Source: Candidatus Pelagisphaera phototrophica (GTDB taxonomy: Bacteria; Verrucomicrobiota; Verrucomicrobiia; Opitutales; Opitutaceae). From it: a stretch of 64,000 nucleotides of DNA. This document shows, piece by piece, positions 47,701-56,326 of the stretch (positions are counted from its first letter, which is position 1; every line of letters begins with the position of its first letter). The notes under the pieces are model-generated. The model ran no database searches. It worked only from the letters and a program-made list of their open reading frames with translations, and was not told where the DNA came from. The stretch spans positions 2,046,001 to 2,110,000 of the forward strand of contig NZ_CP076039.1 in assembly GCF_014529625.1 (NCBI RefSeq). The letters run 5' to 3'. A program made the position numbers and the translations under genes.

Positions 47701-49025
47701 AGGACGAGCGACTGATCAAGATAGTCTTGAAGGGACTTTGGGGAGCGATCGAAGTGGCCGGAAAGACTTACGACCCTACCACGGGAGTCCCGCCGATGAC
47801 CGGTTTCGGCGGAATGCTAAATGACGAGGAAGTCGCGGGAGTACTCACTTATGTGAGAGCCAAATTTGGTGACAAGAAAGTACTCGCCAAAGCCATTAAA
47901 CCCGAAAAAGTAGCCGCGGTTCGGGAAGCGACCAAAGATCGGCAAAATTTCTACATGGTCGATGAAATACTAAAGGAGCATCCCTTCCCCGAAGGAAAGG
48001 TATCAGGTTCTGCTGCGAAGCAATGGCAATCCTATCCTGGCAAGTCTGGATCAGGGAAGGGCAAAAGCATTGTCCTTATCTCAGGAGACGAAGAGTACCG
48101 TTCCGAAGAGGCGATGTCGCAACTCGGTAAGATTCTTTCACAGCGCCATGGTTTCGACTGCACCGTCCTCTATGCACAGCATCCGGGTGAGCCAGGAGTG
48201 ATCGATCCCAATTTTGGAAATAACCTTCCTGGTCTCGAAGCGTTGCAAGCCGCTGATCTGATGATCATCGCTACCCGTTTCCGAGATTTGCCAAACAATC
48301 AGATGAGAGAGATCGACGACTATTTGAAGTTGGGAAAACCCGTGATTGGATTGCGAACCGCAACCCACGCCTTCAATATCGAAGACAAGAATGCTAGATA
48401 CGCACATTATAGTTTCAACTACAACGGTGAAAAGAAAGCCTGGAAAAACGGATTCGGCGAACTCGTTCTAGGTTCGACTTGGGTGAGCCATCACGGATGG
48501 CACAAGTACGAAAGTACTCGTGGTATTATAGTGGGTAGCCACGAAATCGGCAATGGTATTGGCAAAGGCGACGTATGGGGTCCCTCCGACGTTTACGGGG
48601 TTCCTTTGCCACTTCCTGGTGACAGCAAACCAATCGTATTGGGAGAGGTTGTGGCAGGAATGGGCAAGCTCCATCCCGCGATTGGTCCAGGACCTTATGA
48701 CAGAGTTCCAAGTTACGGGAAAGAAGAGGGCTTCCATAAGAACGACCCAATGATGCCGGTCGCATGGACAAAGAGCTACCAAATCCCCGGGGGCGAAAAA
48801 GGCAAAGTCTTTACGACGACTATGGGCTCGTCCAACGATCTGGAAGCAGAGGGCACTCGACGCATTATCGTGAATGGAGTCCTTTGGGCCGTGGACATTC
48901 CTGTTCCTGCAGATGGAGCGAATGTCGACCTTGTGGGCGACTTTAAACCCACAATGTACGGATTCCAGAGAGAGGAAGGTTACTGGCAGAAGAAGGATCT
49001 TAGAGTGACCGATTTCGATCTTTAA
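44772..49025 (+). CDS. Giant SGNH - dehydrogenase propeller - HEAT - cytochrome c - ThuA fusion
   Basis: 1417 aa with signal peptide (ILSVFVGLLSWNASA). Domains: SGNH-hydrolase-like, about 25-280 (VIIGNGLGERM, FFGYNESF); six-blade dehydrogenase propeller of the Pirellula/Verrucomicrobium type, about 364-710 (FASEAEFPDLRNPVQMTFDN, GRLWVAVIPSYPHY, DNDGR-like calcium loops); HEAT repeats, about 730-880; cytochrome c with CKTCH at residue 949 and PPMTGFGG Met ligand; ThuA-like domain, about 1097-1400 (VLISGDEEYRSEEAMSQLGK). In the SGNH domain the nucleophile Ser is absent (GNGL) and the terminal His is Ala (NGFALNDEGY), so it may be inactive. ATG 44772 is chosen over TTG 44715. The propeller presumably oxidises a sugar-like substrate and passes electrons to the haem. 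Confidence 0.9.
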   Translation: MLPRIILSVFVGLLSWNASATSLPLDVEEGERIVIIGNGLGERMLYFPHFETDLHRQFPNKALIVRNLSKPGDTPGFRPHPSRETQWAFPGAEKFHPGRQTHLGIGHHPSPDEWLKELKADTIIAFFGYNESFDGLDKVENFHDELDAFVLHSLKQKYNGQSAPQLVLVSPIAFEDLSAKQDLPDGKAENIHLAAYADAVKRVAEARNVGFIDLFNPTLKLYTKERNPQTINGFALNDEGYRNLSKTLIGSLYGEFKPQEMVSRDAMYAAVEDKNWYWNNDYQILNGVHVYGRRYKPYGNVNYPEEIEKIRQMTELRDGKIHDIALGTPASKSVDDNATRPLTEVKTNYNRPIEFLDVDKAIDQFTLPEGYKIDLFASEAEFPDLRNPVQMTFDNQGRLWVAVIPSYPHYRPGGELPNDKLLIFEDTNNDGRADVQKVFADGLHMPIGFELAPEGVYVATQPNLSLLVDDNGDDRADRMEILVHGFDSHDTHHSISAFLADASGGIYMNEGRFLHSAVETPYGPEYMTDGGLWRFDPKNWKLERFMQVDVSNPWGVAIDDFGQTFLSDASGGANWWSLPLSAKIPHGQEIEKLAQFTTHRVRPTSGTEFVSSRHFPEDTQGDFLINNTIGFLGTKHHSIVEDGAGFTGELKQDLIMSTDSNFRPVDMEFAPDGSLYIVDWHNPLIGHMQHSARDPNRDSDHGRIYRVTYPSRPLVTPVKVAGASINQLLENLKEHEYRTRYRTRRELRGHPANKVIPSVKKWVRGLDKRDSIYGRNLLEALWATWGQNQVDQGILELCLNHEDHKVRSGAVRVLRYIYHQIPDSHDLFMKAALDEHPRVRLEAIVAASWQDNEEGAEIALEGLKKPVTKWMGRAYEAVFTTLEDDAKVLNESGKLNLAGNHSAKEFLAGNFEFYDRKQGEVRVEQINLSKDDLELYRLGEEVYRRDAHCKTCHAADGKGTIPNIYPPLNANEWVMGEDERLIKIVLKGLWGAIEVAGKTYDPTTGVPPMTGFGGMLNDEEVAGVLTYVRAKFGDKKVLAKAIKPEKVAAVREATKDRQNFYMVDEILKEHPFPEGKVSGSAAKQWQSYPGKSGSGKGKSIVLISGDEEYRSEEAMSQLGKILSQRHGFDCTVLYAQHPGEPGVIDPNFGNNLPGLEALQAADLMIIATRFRDLPNNQMREIDDYLKLGKPVIGLRTATHAFNIEDKNARYAHYSFNYNGEKKAWKNGFGELVLGSTWVSHHGWHKYESTRGIIVGSHEIGNGIGKGDVWGPSDVYGVPLPLPGDSKPIVLGEVVAGMGKLHPAIGPGPYDRVPSYGKEEGFHKNDPMMPVAWTKSYQIPGGEKGKVFTTTMGSSNDLEAEGTRRIIVNGVLWAVDIPVPADGANVDLVGDFKPTMYGFQREEGYWQKKDLRVTDFDL

Positions 49026-49081
49026 ACGCGGTACATTCAGCCAGTGCCATTTCTCGAAAACCGTCAAGTTCGCTTAGCAAA

Positions 49082-50734
49082 ATGAGATTTTACCAACTAG
49101 CTTTCGTGTTCGTAGCCTTATTCCCTGCGGTATTTAGCTCAAGTGCCAAAGATCGACCGAACATTCTTTTCATAATGTCTGATGATCACACGGCTCAGGC
49201 GATTGGGGCCTATGCGACCTTGCTCAAGGAACTGGATCCCACGCCAACCATCGATAAACTGGCGGAAGAGGGGATCCTCTTTGAAAATGCGTTCTGCACC
49301 AATTCAATCTGCACGCCGTCCCGAGCGAATATCATTACCGGTCTCTATAATCATAAAAACGGCGTATTTGACTTGGGCGGCAGCATTACGCCTGACAAGC
49401 AAACACTGCCTATCTTAATGCGTGAAGCGGGCTACCAAACGGCAGTCATCGGGAAATGGCACCTTAAAGAGGAACCGAATTTCGACTACTACAAAGTGCT
49501 GCCCGGTCAAGGAAAGTATTTTGACACAGAATTTCGGATACAAGGCGATCAGTCATGGCCCAAAAATGTCGTAACCCATAAGGGCGAGCATTCATCCGAT
49601 GCCATTACGGACTCCGCTTTAGACTGGTTTAAAAATCAGCGTGATCCCAGCAAGCCCTTCTTCGTTTGCCATCAGTACAAAGCCCCCCACGACTATTTTG
49701 AGAATGCCCCACGATATCAATCCTACCTAGCCGACGACACGATTCCAGAACCGGAAACTCTTTACGATGTACCGAACACTTTTGGCTCGCTGGCCACCCG
49801 CGGATGGCAAGACGAGCTTATGCCTCACATTGGCACCTCAATTGGAAAACGAAATCCTCGGCGATCGTATGCCACTCACCTATTCGCCAAATTTCCGGAA
49901 GAATTTCCAGGCGACTACGATTCCGCATCGCTTAGCGAGGAAGAGACCACTCGCATCGCTTACCAAGGGTATCTGAAAAAATACCTTCGTTGCGTCAAAG
50001 GAGTCGACGACAACCTGAAGCGACTATTCGAATACCTTAAGGCGGAAGGCCTCTATGATAATACGGTTATCATTTATACAGGTGACCAGGGTTTCTGGCT
50101 GGGTGAAAAAGACTACCAAGATAAGCGATGGGCCTATGACGAATCGGCGCGCATGCCATTTATTGTGCGCTACCCCATAGAAATACCAGCTGGAATTCGA
50201 AGCGATGCTCTCATCGAAAACGTCGATTATCCCGCTCTCATGCTGGACTACGCAGGTGTGAAAATTCCCAAGGAGTACCAAGGAAAGTCCTTTCGCTCGA
50301 TCTGTGAAACCGGGAAAGAGCCAGCCAATTGGAAACCGGCGACCTATTACCGATACTGGATGCACATGGCCCATCACGATAATCCTGGAGAAATGGCGAT
50401 TCGCACTAAGACTCACAAGCTTATCTATTTCTACGGAGCGAACTACAAAGGGGAATATCAAACACCACCCGCATGGGAATTATATGATCTCATTGAAGAC
50501 CCACAGGAACTTCGAAATGTGTACTACGTTCCCAAGTACAAGAAGATCCGCGACGATCTGAAAGCTCAATTTGCTCAGCTTCGGAAAGATATCGGAGACG
50601 ATGGCTCTCACTATCCAGAATGTGAAGCAGTCGTGCAGGAGTTTTGGGATTACAGCGAAGCGGACCGACGCAAAGCGATAGAGATTTCCGCGAATTTCAA
50701 GAAGATCCGAGAGGCCGAACTGGCGAATGATTAG
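49082..50734 (+). CDS. Secreted sulfatase
   Basis: 550 aa with signal peptide (AFVFVALFPAVFSSSA). Motifs: RPNILFIMSDDHTAQAIGAY, CTPSRANIITG, VIGKWHLKEEPNFDYYKVLP, VIIYTGDQGFWLGEKDYQDK (the GDQG-FWLGEK form) and RMPFIVRYP. The C-terminal part, with PATYYRYWMHMAHHDNPGEM, is typical of the N-sulfoglucosamine/heparan-type branch. It begins 56 bases after the giant fusion gene and is probably co-transcribed with it. Confidence 0.94.
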   Translation: MRFYQLAFVFVALFPAVFSSSAKDRPNILFIMSDDHTAQAIGAYATLLKELDPTPTIDKLAEEGILFENAFCTNSICTPSRANIITGLYNHKNGVFDLGGSITPDKQTLPILMREAGYQTAVIGKWHLKEEPNFDYYKVLPGQGKYFDTEFRIQGDQSWPKNVVTHKGEHSSDAITDSALDWFKNQRDPSKPFFVCHQYKAPHDYFENAPRYQSYLADDTIPEPETLYDVPNTFGSLATRGWQDELMPHIGTSIGKRNPRRSYATHLFAKFPEEFPGDYDSASLSEEETTRIAYQGYLKKYLRCVKGVDDNLKRLFEYLKAEGLYDNTVIIYTGDQGFWLGEKDYQDKRWAYDESARMPFIVRYPIEIPAGIRSDALIENVDYPALMLDYAGVKIPKEYQGKSFRSICETGKEPANWKPATYYRYWMHMAHHDNPGEMAIRTKTHKLIYFYGANYKGEYQTPPAWELYDLIEDPQELRNVYYVPKYKKIRDDLKAQFAQLRKDIGDDGSHYPECEAVVQEFWDYSEADRRKAIEISANFKKIREAELAND

Positions 50735-50888
50735 GTTTTTCAATAGTCTCTACTACGGCGGGACACCATGGCGAATAGGCACTTCGAGGAGTGTACCCGA
50801 TTTCGGTTCAAGGGTAAGGCCAACGAACGGGCTATCCATATTACCTAATTAAGTCTCCCTTTGATGGGGACCATCAGGCTCGCCGACA

Positions 50889-51395
50889 CTATCTTTCAAG
50901 AACCGCATTGAACAATTCTATTGTCCGTTGAATATCCACTTGGACTGGCACATGTAGAAACGCGTATTTCGCTTCCATCTTCTCGGCTTCCCGACACATC
51001 AAGTACATAGAATAGTTGCACACATAGCCACCTGCATCGTAAGTGACAGTCGTTTCCTCCGTTGTAGGAATCTTCAAGGAAGCATACCGGAATTCAGGCC
51101 CATAACTTTCAATTGGCTTACCCTCAGAGGAGGCCGATTGACGCCAATTCCGGGCACGTCGCTCAATTCGGATCTTTCTCGCCCGAGGATGTTGCCCGAT
51201 TCCGATGATGACCTTGGGTTGATGCCTCTCCAACGCCTCTATGAACTGGTTAGGATCGAAACTAACGTCAAAAACGATCCCGTTTGCCAGTCTTAACCGA
51301 TTGACCTCCCGAATGATATCTGTGGTGACATTGTGGGTATACCTCTCGTAGGGACCAAAACCGTAGACGAGGGGATTCACCTGCACGATTGCCAT
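50889..51395 (-). CDS. Pyroglutamyl-peptidase I-like protein (peptidase C15)
   Basis: Cys peptidase that removes N-terminal pyroglutamate. 168 aa from ATG 51395, shorter than the usual 200-215. The catalytic set can be seen: Glu in ARKIRIERRARN, Cys in AGGYVCNYSMYLMC and His in YAFLHVPVQ. The normal N-terminal GFEPFGG-x-NPS segment is replaced by VNPLVYGFGPYERY, so the N-terminus is diverged. It is convergent with the sulfatase upstream and not clearly part of that set. Another possibility is a related amidohydrolase with the same fold. Confidence 0.8.
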   Translation of the reverse strand: MAIVQVNPLVYGFGPYERYTHNVTTDIIREVNRLRLANGIVFDVSFDPNQFIEALERHQPKVIIGIGQHPRARKIRIERRARNWRQSASSEGKPIESYGPEFRYASLKIPTTEETTVTYDAGGYVCNYSMYLMCREAEKMEAKYAFLHVPVQVDIQRTIELFNAVLER

Positions 51396-51784
51396 AGTAG
51401 GAGTCCGGTTTGCCCGGGCGATCAAAAAACTGAATTAATATCGTCGGGACGGATCAAGTCTCCTGCGAATTACATCACACCTCCTGACCTTCGAATCATG
51501 AAAACCGATAGAGAAACCGGAATAGCTTTTTAATGTTTGGTTTAAGTCGCTTTTCTTGTTTGGTTAATATTGCCAGCTGGTTGACTCGTGAAGTAGCAGG
51601 GCAGTCTTGGAATTGTCGATGAGCACGCCATGAAACCTGCCTACGCCTTATGGGCTGCAATTCCTATTCCGGCGGAGCCTGTGCCAATGTTGATAAGCTC
51701 GTAACTTCGATTCGTGTATGCAATAGAACGAACCAAGGCTGCAGAAGATTGGCGAAAAGTCGTCGGACTATCGACTGGGTGACT
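51396..51784. other. Intergenic region upstream of the pcp-like gene
   Basis: About 390 bases with no gene I can support. A plus-strand frame of 64 codons at 51650-51844 has no coding signs. Confidence 0.4.
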
Positions 51785-52004
51785 CTATTTCCCGCTTTTC
51801 TGAATGGGGCACTCAGCAAACGCCAGAAGCAGAATCAGGACTAGGTTCACGAAAGGGAAGATAATCAAGAGTCCAAGAGCGTCAAAATATCCCGTCCTTT
51901 TGAAAATTCTCCGGAGGGGGCCAAACGACGAATAATGCGACGGCGAGGATAGCAAAGACCTCTTGAACTCTGAGATAAGATATGAATGCGATCGATGTAT
52001 TCAT
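51785..52004 (-). pseudogene. Frameshifted small membrane protein
   Basis: An ATG at 52004 opens MNTSIAFISYLRVQEVFAIL and AVALFVVWPPPENF, then stops early. The other frame supplies LRRIFKRTGYFDALGLLIIF then PFVNLVLILLLAFAECPI and ends at TAG 51785. Joined near a C-rich run around 51914 they form a two-helix protein of about 72 aa with a basic R-R-x-x-x-R-x-G loop, a layout seen in small proteins of this phylum. No function known. Confidence 0.55.
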
Positions 52005-52048
52005 AAATATATTTTTGAAATAGCGACTCGATGACTTCGCTGGACGCT

Positions 52049-52675
52049 TTATTTCATCCGTGCTTGGATCATGGCCGCTAATTCGGGGAAACCTCTGGAT
52101 TGGGCGAACATTGCCGCGGTCTCACCATCGACATCTGCAGCGTTGGGATCGGCGTTGTTGTCCAGCAAATATTGCACGACGTCGCTATGACCTTCAGCAG
52201 CGGCAAACATTAAGGGTGTCCAGCTTTCGTGTGAATCGATATCGTTCACGCTGGCGCCGCGTCGGTGAAGGATTGTTATCAGTTTTAGATTGGGTCCTGT
52301 GCAGGCGAACATAAACGCGGTACGGTTGGTGCTGTCTCGCAAATCTAAGCGAGCTCCCGCTTCCAACAGCCTTTCAGCGATCTCAGTATGACCATTGAAA
52401 GCCGCAAGCATCAGAGGTGTTCGCCCATTTTCGTCGATTATATTGGGGTCGATTCCGGCCTCGAGAGCCAAGCTAATGGCTTCCACGTTTCCATTTAACG
52501 CAGAGTCCATGATGAACTCAATAGGGATAGGAGGTAGGGCGTCTTGGGGAGCTGAGGCCTTCTTAGAGGCTTGGGAAGCGGTCGTGCTTACAGAATTGGA
52601 GTCCGTTTTGGAATCACTGCAGCCAAAGAGCGCAAGTGCCAATAAGAAAGGGAAAAGCCAATGGGAGAACTTCAT
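52049..52675 (-). CDS. Ankyrin-repeat lipoprotein
   Basis: 208 aa from ATG 52675: lipoprotein signal with lipobox ALFGC (MKFSHWLFPFLLALALFGCS), a Ser/Thr/Ala-rich linker, then about four ankyrin repeats (NGNVEAISLALEAGIDPNII; NGRTPLMLAAFNGHTEIAER; DSTNRTAFMFACTGPNLKLI; SWTPLMFAAAEGHSDVVQYL). The frame extends upstream to 52795 but those residues do not look like a leader. A surface or periplasmic binding protein. It is divergent from the giant azurin-tailed protein, 127 bases apart, so the two may share a control region. Confidence 0.88.
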   Translation of the reverse strand: MKFSHWLFPFLLALALFGCSDSKTDSNSVSTTASQASKKASAPQDALPPIPIEFIMDSALNGNVEAISLALEAGIDPNIIDENGRTPLMLAAFNGHTEIAERLLEAGARLDLRDSTNRTAFMFACTGPNLKLITILHRRGASVNDIDSHESWTPLMFAAAEGHSDVVQYLLDNNADPNAADVDGETAAMFAQSRGFPELAAMIQARMK

Positions 52676-52802
52676 CTGGAACAAGAACTCGGGAATTTGA
52701 TTTAAAAGGCAAATGGAATATAAGCTACGCATCAGTGGGCCGTCTTGTCCTACCTTGAGTCGACGCTTGCAGTGGTGTGCCATTTTTTCTTCCAATAGAG
52801 CT

Positions 52803-55800
52803 ATGATACGAATAACAAAACGGATAACAGTAGCACTGTTGTCGCTACCTGTTGTTTCACTGCTTGAAGCAGATGTTAATGATCAAAGCATTGCGGCAGA
52901 GCACACGCATGCTCATGCAATGCGCAACACGATCGTGGCCCAGGCCCAGCCCGCTCCCAATAACTTCGACCCGGCGAAGAGGCGATCCGTCAAAGATGCC
53001 AAAAACGAAAAAACGGGCAAGCCTCCGCCAGAGCTGGACGCCAGTTTGGAGTCTTACGCGATCTATGGCGAAACCGCGCCTCGTCCACAGGCGACTGACC
53101 GCGTATCGACTTCACTCCCGCTCCGGCTAGAGGACAACAGCCGGATCGCTCTGGTCGGAAACACCCTGTTTGATCGCGATCGCCTGTTCGGATATTTTGA
53201 GTCGCTGATTCATCAAACCCACGCCTACAAGAAACTTAGAATCAGAACCCTGGCCTGGGCTGCGGATGAGGTGGATCTACAGCCGAGACCCGACAACTTT
53301 GGCGATCTCGACCAGCATCTGACGGCTCAAAAGGCCGACGTGATTTTCGCGGCCTTTGGGTACAACGAGTCTTTCGCCGGTATCGAAGCGATCCCTAGTT
53401 TCAAGTCCCGACTAAGAGCATTTGTTCGGCATACTACTAGTCACGCCTACAACGGTCGGTCCGCTCCTGAGCTGGTATTGGTTTCTCCCATCGCAAATGA
53501 GAATGTCGAGGGTGTCGCAGCGGCGGACCTGAACAACGATCGAATCGCCGCCTATACCCGGGCGATGGCGGAAGTCGCCCTGGAAGAAAGTGTTGGATTC
53601 ATCGATGTGTTCGAAAGTACGCACATTGCGATGGCTGATCCTCGTTCGGACCTAACCTTCAATGGGGCCCATCTCGTCGACGAGGGCTACCAAGTCTTCG
53701 GAAAGATTGCCTACGAGAAAACCTTTGGCGAAGAGCTGGCGCCTGAGGTGAACGAGCGGATACGAGAAGTCGTAGTGGAAAAGAACGAGCAGTTCTTCAA
53801 TCGCTACAGGCCTTTGAATACCTTTTACTACACCGGTGGTCGCAATAAGACCTATGGCTATCTCGATTTTCTGCCAGCCATGCGCAACTTTGACATAATG
53901 GTCGATAATCGCGACCAAAGGATCTGGGATTTGGCTGCGGGCAAGCAAGTGAACGAATCTATTGACGATTCCAATGTTCCGGAGATGCCCGAGACGCATC
54001 AGTCGCGTGGAGCAAACGAGTATCTCAGCCCCGAGGATGAGCTCGCTGCCTTCGACGTCGATCCACGCTTTGACGTAAATCTGTTTGCATCCGAAGAGAA
54101 GTTCCCCGATATCGCGTGCCCAATTCAAATGCGCTGGGATTCGAGGGGTCGCCTTTGGGTTAGTTGTTCCACGACTTATCCTCACGTTTATCCCGGCCAA
54201 AAGCCCAACGACAAGCTAGTCATTCTCGAAGACTTGGATGGCGATGGGAAAGCGGACAAGAGCACTGTATTTGCGGACGATTTGCATATACCGCTTAGCT
54301 TTGTATTGGGAAATGGGGGTGTCTACATATCAGAGGAGCCCGACCTTGTATTTTTGAAGGATACCGATGGAGACGGAAAAGCGGATTTCCGAAGGCGCAT
54401 TTTTACCGGATTTGGGACTGAGGACTCGCATCATGCGCTTCACGATTTTGTATGGACGCCCGATGGGGATCTGCTGTTTCGCGAGGCTATCTTCCACAAT
54501 TCCCAAGTGGAAACGGTTTACGGTCCGATACGGGCCAAAAACAGCTCCTGGTTTCGCTACCGGCCTTCAACGCATCGCCTAACTGCATTCGGAGCGTATC
54601 CAAATACCAACCCATGGGGAGTCACTTTCGATGACTGGGGGAACCATGTGGCGAGCCATCCCATTTTCGCTTCTGCCTTTCACGCCACCAATCCACCCTA
54701 TCCGGAACAGCATCCAAAGGCATCTGGCATCCCGGCTTATTCGGGAACCTGTGGACAGGAATTCATCGATTTCAGCTTTTGGCCGAAGGAGTTGCAGGGT
54801 GGGTATGTTAAGGCCCGATACAAGCCAAATAATCGAATCGAAATCCACCATTGGATTGAGAAAGAGGATTCATTTGTGGAAGAGTATCAAGGAGATCTCA
54901 TTTTTTCACGCAACCTCAGCTTTATTCCAGTGGATATTCGCTTTGGCCCACGAGGAGCACTGTATGTGTGCGACTGGTACAATCCTATCAAAGGTCATGC
55001 GCAGTATTCGTTGCGCGATGAGCGGAGGGACCGCAAATCAGGCCGGATTTGGAGAATTGTACCCAAAGGAGCGACCTTGCAGGATCCGCCGCGAATCCAC
55101 GCCGCCAGCATTGCTGAGCTATTGGAGCTTTTGAAGAGTCCCGAGTACCGCTACCGCTATTGGGCAAAACGCGAGTTGCGCGATCGGGAACATGGCGCGG
55201 TGAAAAGGGAACTAGATCGGTGGATCGCTCAATTAGATCCCGATGACACCCGACGGGATCATCACTTGCTGGAAGCCGTCTGGCTCTACCGCGGTATTGA
55301 TGAAAGCAATAGGGATATTCTTTCCGAACTGCTGGGTAGCGAGGATCACTTGGCCCGGGCCGCAGCGACTCGTCAGCTACGATACGGGTCATCTGAAACG
55401 GAAATTCAGTATTTACGAGAACGTGCCCAAGATGAAAGTGAGCTAGTTCGACTGGAGGCGGTTATTGCGGCCAGCTATATTGGAACTCCGGAAGCGGTAC
55501 AGGTAGCCATGCACGTAGCAAGGCAGCCCGCGGGTACCCATTTGAAGTATGCGGTGGCGACATCGCTCGGCTCGGAAAATTTGTCGCGCCATTGGAAAGG
55601 GGCAGAACAAGATTATCCCGTGGTGGGAGAGTTTCTAGATTCTTTCGAGAGGGATTCGAAGCTGCTCGAGGGTTCGACTACCCGAAATTCAACGGAATCA
55701 GCCTTCGACTCGCAAAAGGGGATCACCATTGTAGATATCTCCTGCCTGCCCGAGCGTATGATGTTTACGGTGACAGCGTTTACCGTGAAAGCCGGCAAGC

Positions 55801-56099
55801 CGGTTAAGTTGACTTTAGAGAACCCTACGGCGACCCCACACAATTTGGTAATTGTAGAACCGGGTGCCGCCGCAGAAGTAGGTATGGCGGGAAACCAAAT
55901 GGCGACGGATCCCAGTGGGGCTTCCAAGCATTTCGTCCCCGATTCGCCCAAAGTGCTTTTCGCGACAAAACTTTTAGATCCGGATACGAGCGAAACCCTG
56001 CGGTTCATCGCGCCGAAGGAATCTGGGGAGTATCCCTATATTTGCACATTTCCCGGTCACTGGGTCATCATGCGGGGTGTCATGACCGTGGAAAAATAG
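52803..56099 (+). CDS. Giant SGNH - dehydrogenase propeller - HEAT - azurin fusion
   Basis: 1098 aa from ATG 52803 with a hydrophobic leader (VALLSLPVVSLL). Domains: SGNH-like, about 110-330 (IALVGNTLFDRD, AAFGYNESFAG, NGAHLVDEGY with His kept but no Ser in block I); propeller of the same family as the 44772 gene, about 417-745 (FASEEKFPDIACPIQMRWDS, DTDGDGKADF); HEAT repeats, about 760-930; C-terminal type 1 copper domain, about 972-1098. Its ligands are His1013 (TPHNLV), Cys1081, His1086 and Met1090 in CTFPGHWVIM, matching azurin spacing exactly. Electron transfer to copper replaces the haem used by its paralogue. Confidence 0.9.
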   Translation: MIRITKRITVALLSLPVVSLLEADVNDQSIAAEHTHAHAMRNTIVAQAQPAPNNFDPAKRRSVKDAKNEKTGKPPPELDASLESYAIYGETAPRPQATDRVSTSLPLRLEDNSRIALVGNTLFDRDRLFGYFESLIHQTHAYKKLRIRTLAWAADEVDLQPRPDNFGDLDQHLTAQKADVIFAAFGYNESFAGIEAIPSFKSRLRAFVRHTTSHAYNGRSAPELVLVSPIANENVEGVAAADLNNDRIAAYTRAMAEVALEESVGFIDVFESTHIAMADPRSDLTFNGAHLVDEGYQVFGKIAYEKTFGEELAPEVNERIREVVVEKNEQFFNRYRPLNTFYYTGGRNKTYGYLDFLPAMRNFDIMVDNRDQRIWDLAAGKQVNESIDDSNVPEMPETHQSRGANEYLSPEDELAAFDVDPRFDVNLFASEEKFPDIACPIQMRWDSRGRLWVSCSTTYPHVYPGQKPNDKLVILEDLDGDGKADKSTVFADDLHIPLSFVLGNGGVYISEEPDLVFLKDTDGDGKADFRRRIFTGFGTEDSHHALHDFVWTPDGDLLFREAIFHNSQVETVYGPIRAKNSSWFRYRPSTHRLTAFGAYPNTNPWGVTFDDWGNHVASHPIFASAFHATNPPYPEQHPKASGIPAYSGTCGQEFIDFSFWPKELQGGYVKARYKPNNRIEIHHWIEKEDSFVEEYQGDLIFSRNLSFIPVDIRFGPRGALYVCDWYNPIKGHAQYSLRDERRDRKSGRIWRIVPKGATLQDPPRIHAASIAELLELLKSPEYRYRYWAKRELRDREHGAVKRELDRWIAQLDPDDTRRDHHLLEAVWLYRGIDESNRDILSELLGSEDHLARAAATRQLRYGSSETEIQYLRERAQDESELVRLEAVIAASYIGTPEAVQVAMHVARQPAGTHLKYAVATSLGSENLSRHWKGAEQDYPVVGEFLDSFERDSKLLEGSTTRNSTESAFDSQKGITIVDISCLPERMMFTVTAFTVKAGKPVKLTLENPTATPHNLVIVEPGAAAEVGMAGNQMATDPSGASKHFVPDSPKVLFATKLLDPDTSETLRFIAPKESGEYPYICTFPGHWVIMRGVMTVEK

Positions 56100-56326
56100 C
56101 ACCATGGTGGGGTGAGTTGATCAGTTTTATTCGTTTCGGGTAAATCCCTCGAAGCTAGTCTCAGACTCCTTGTTTTCGGTGGCTTGGCTTTTTTAGGTAG
56201 GATTGGTTCGGTCTTTCGTTATGGTTGGAAGGAAGACAGAGCCGGCCTTCCTCCATCAAGAGTCCCCTGCTTTGTTCGTTGGCTTCGTTGCTACCTTGAG
56301 GATGCGTCCCAATTGATATTGGACCT

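Noticed and set aside
48468-49067. 199-codon minus-strand frame opposite the ThuA part of the giant fusion
   Set aside because: Antisense shadow; the plus strand encodes a recognisable ThuA domain.
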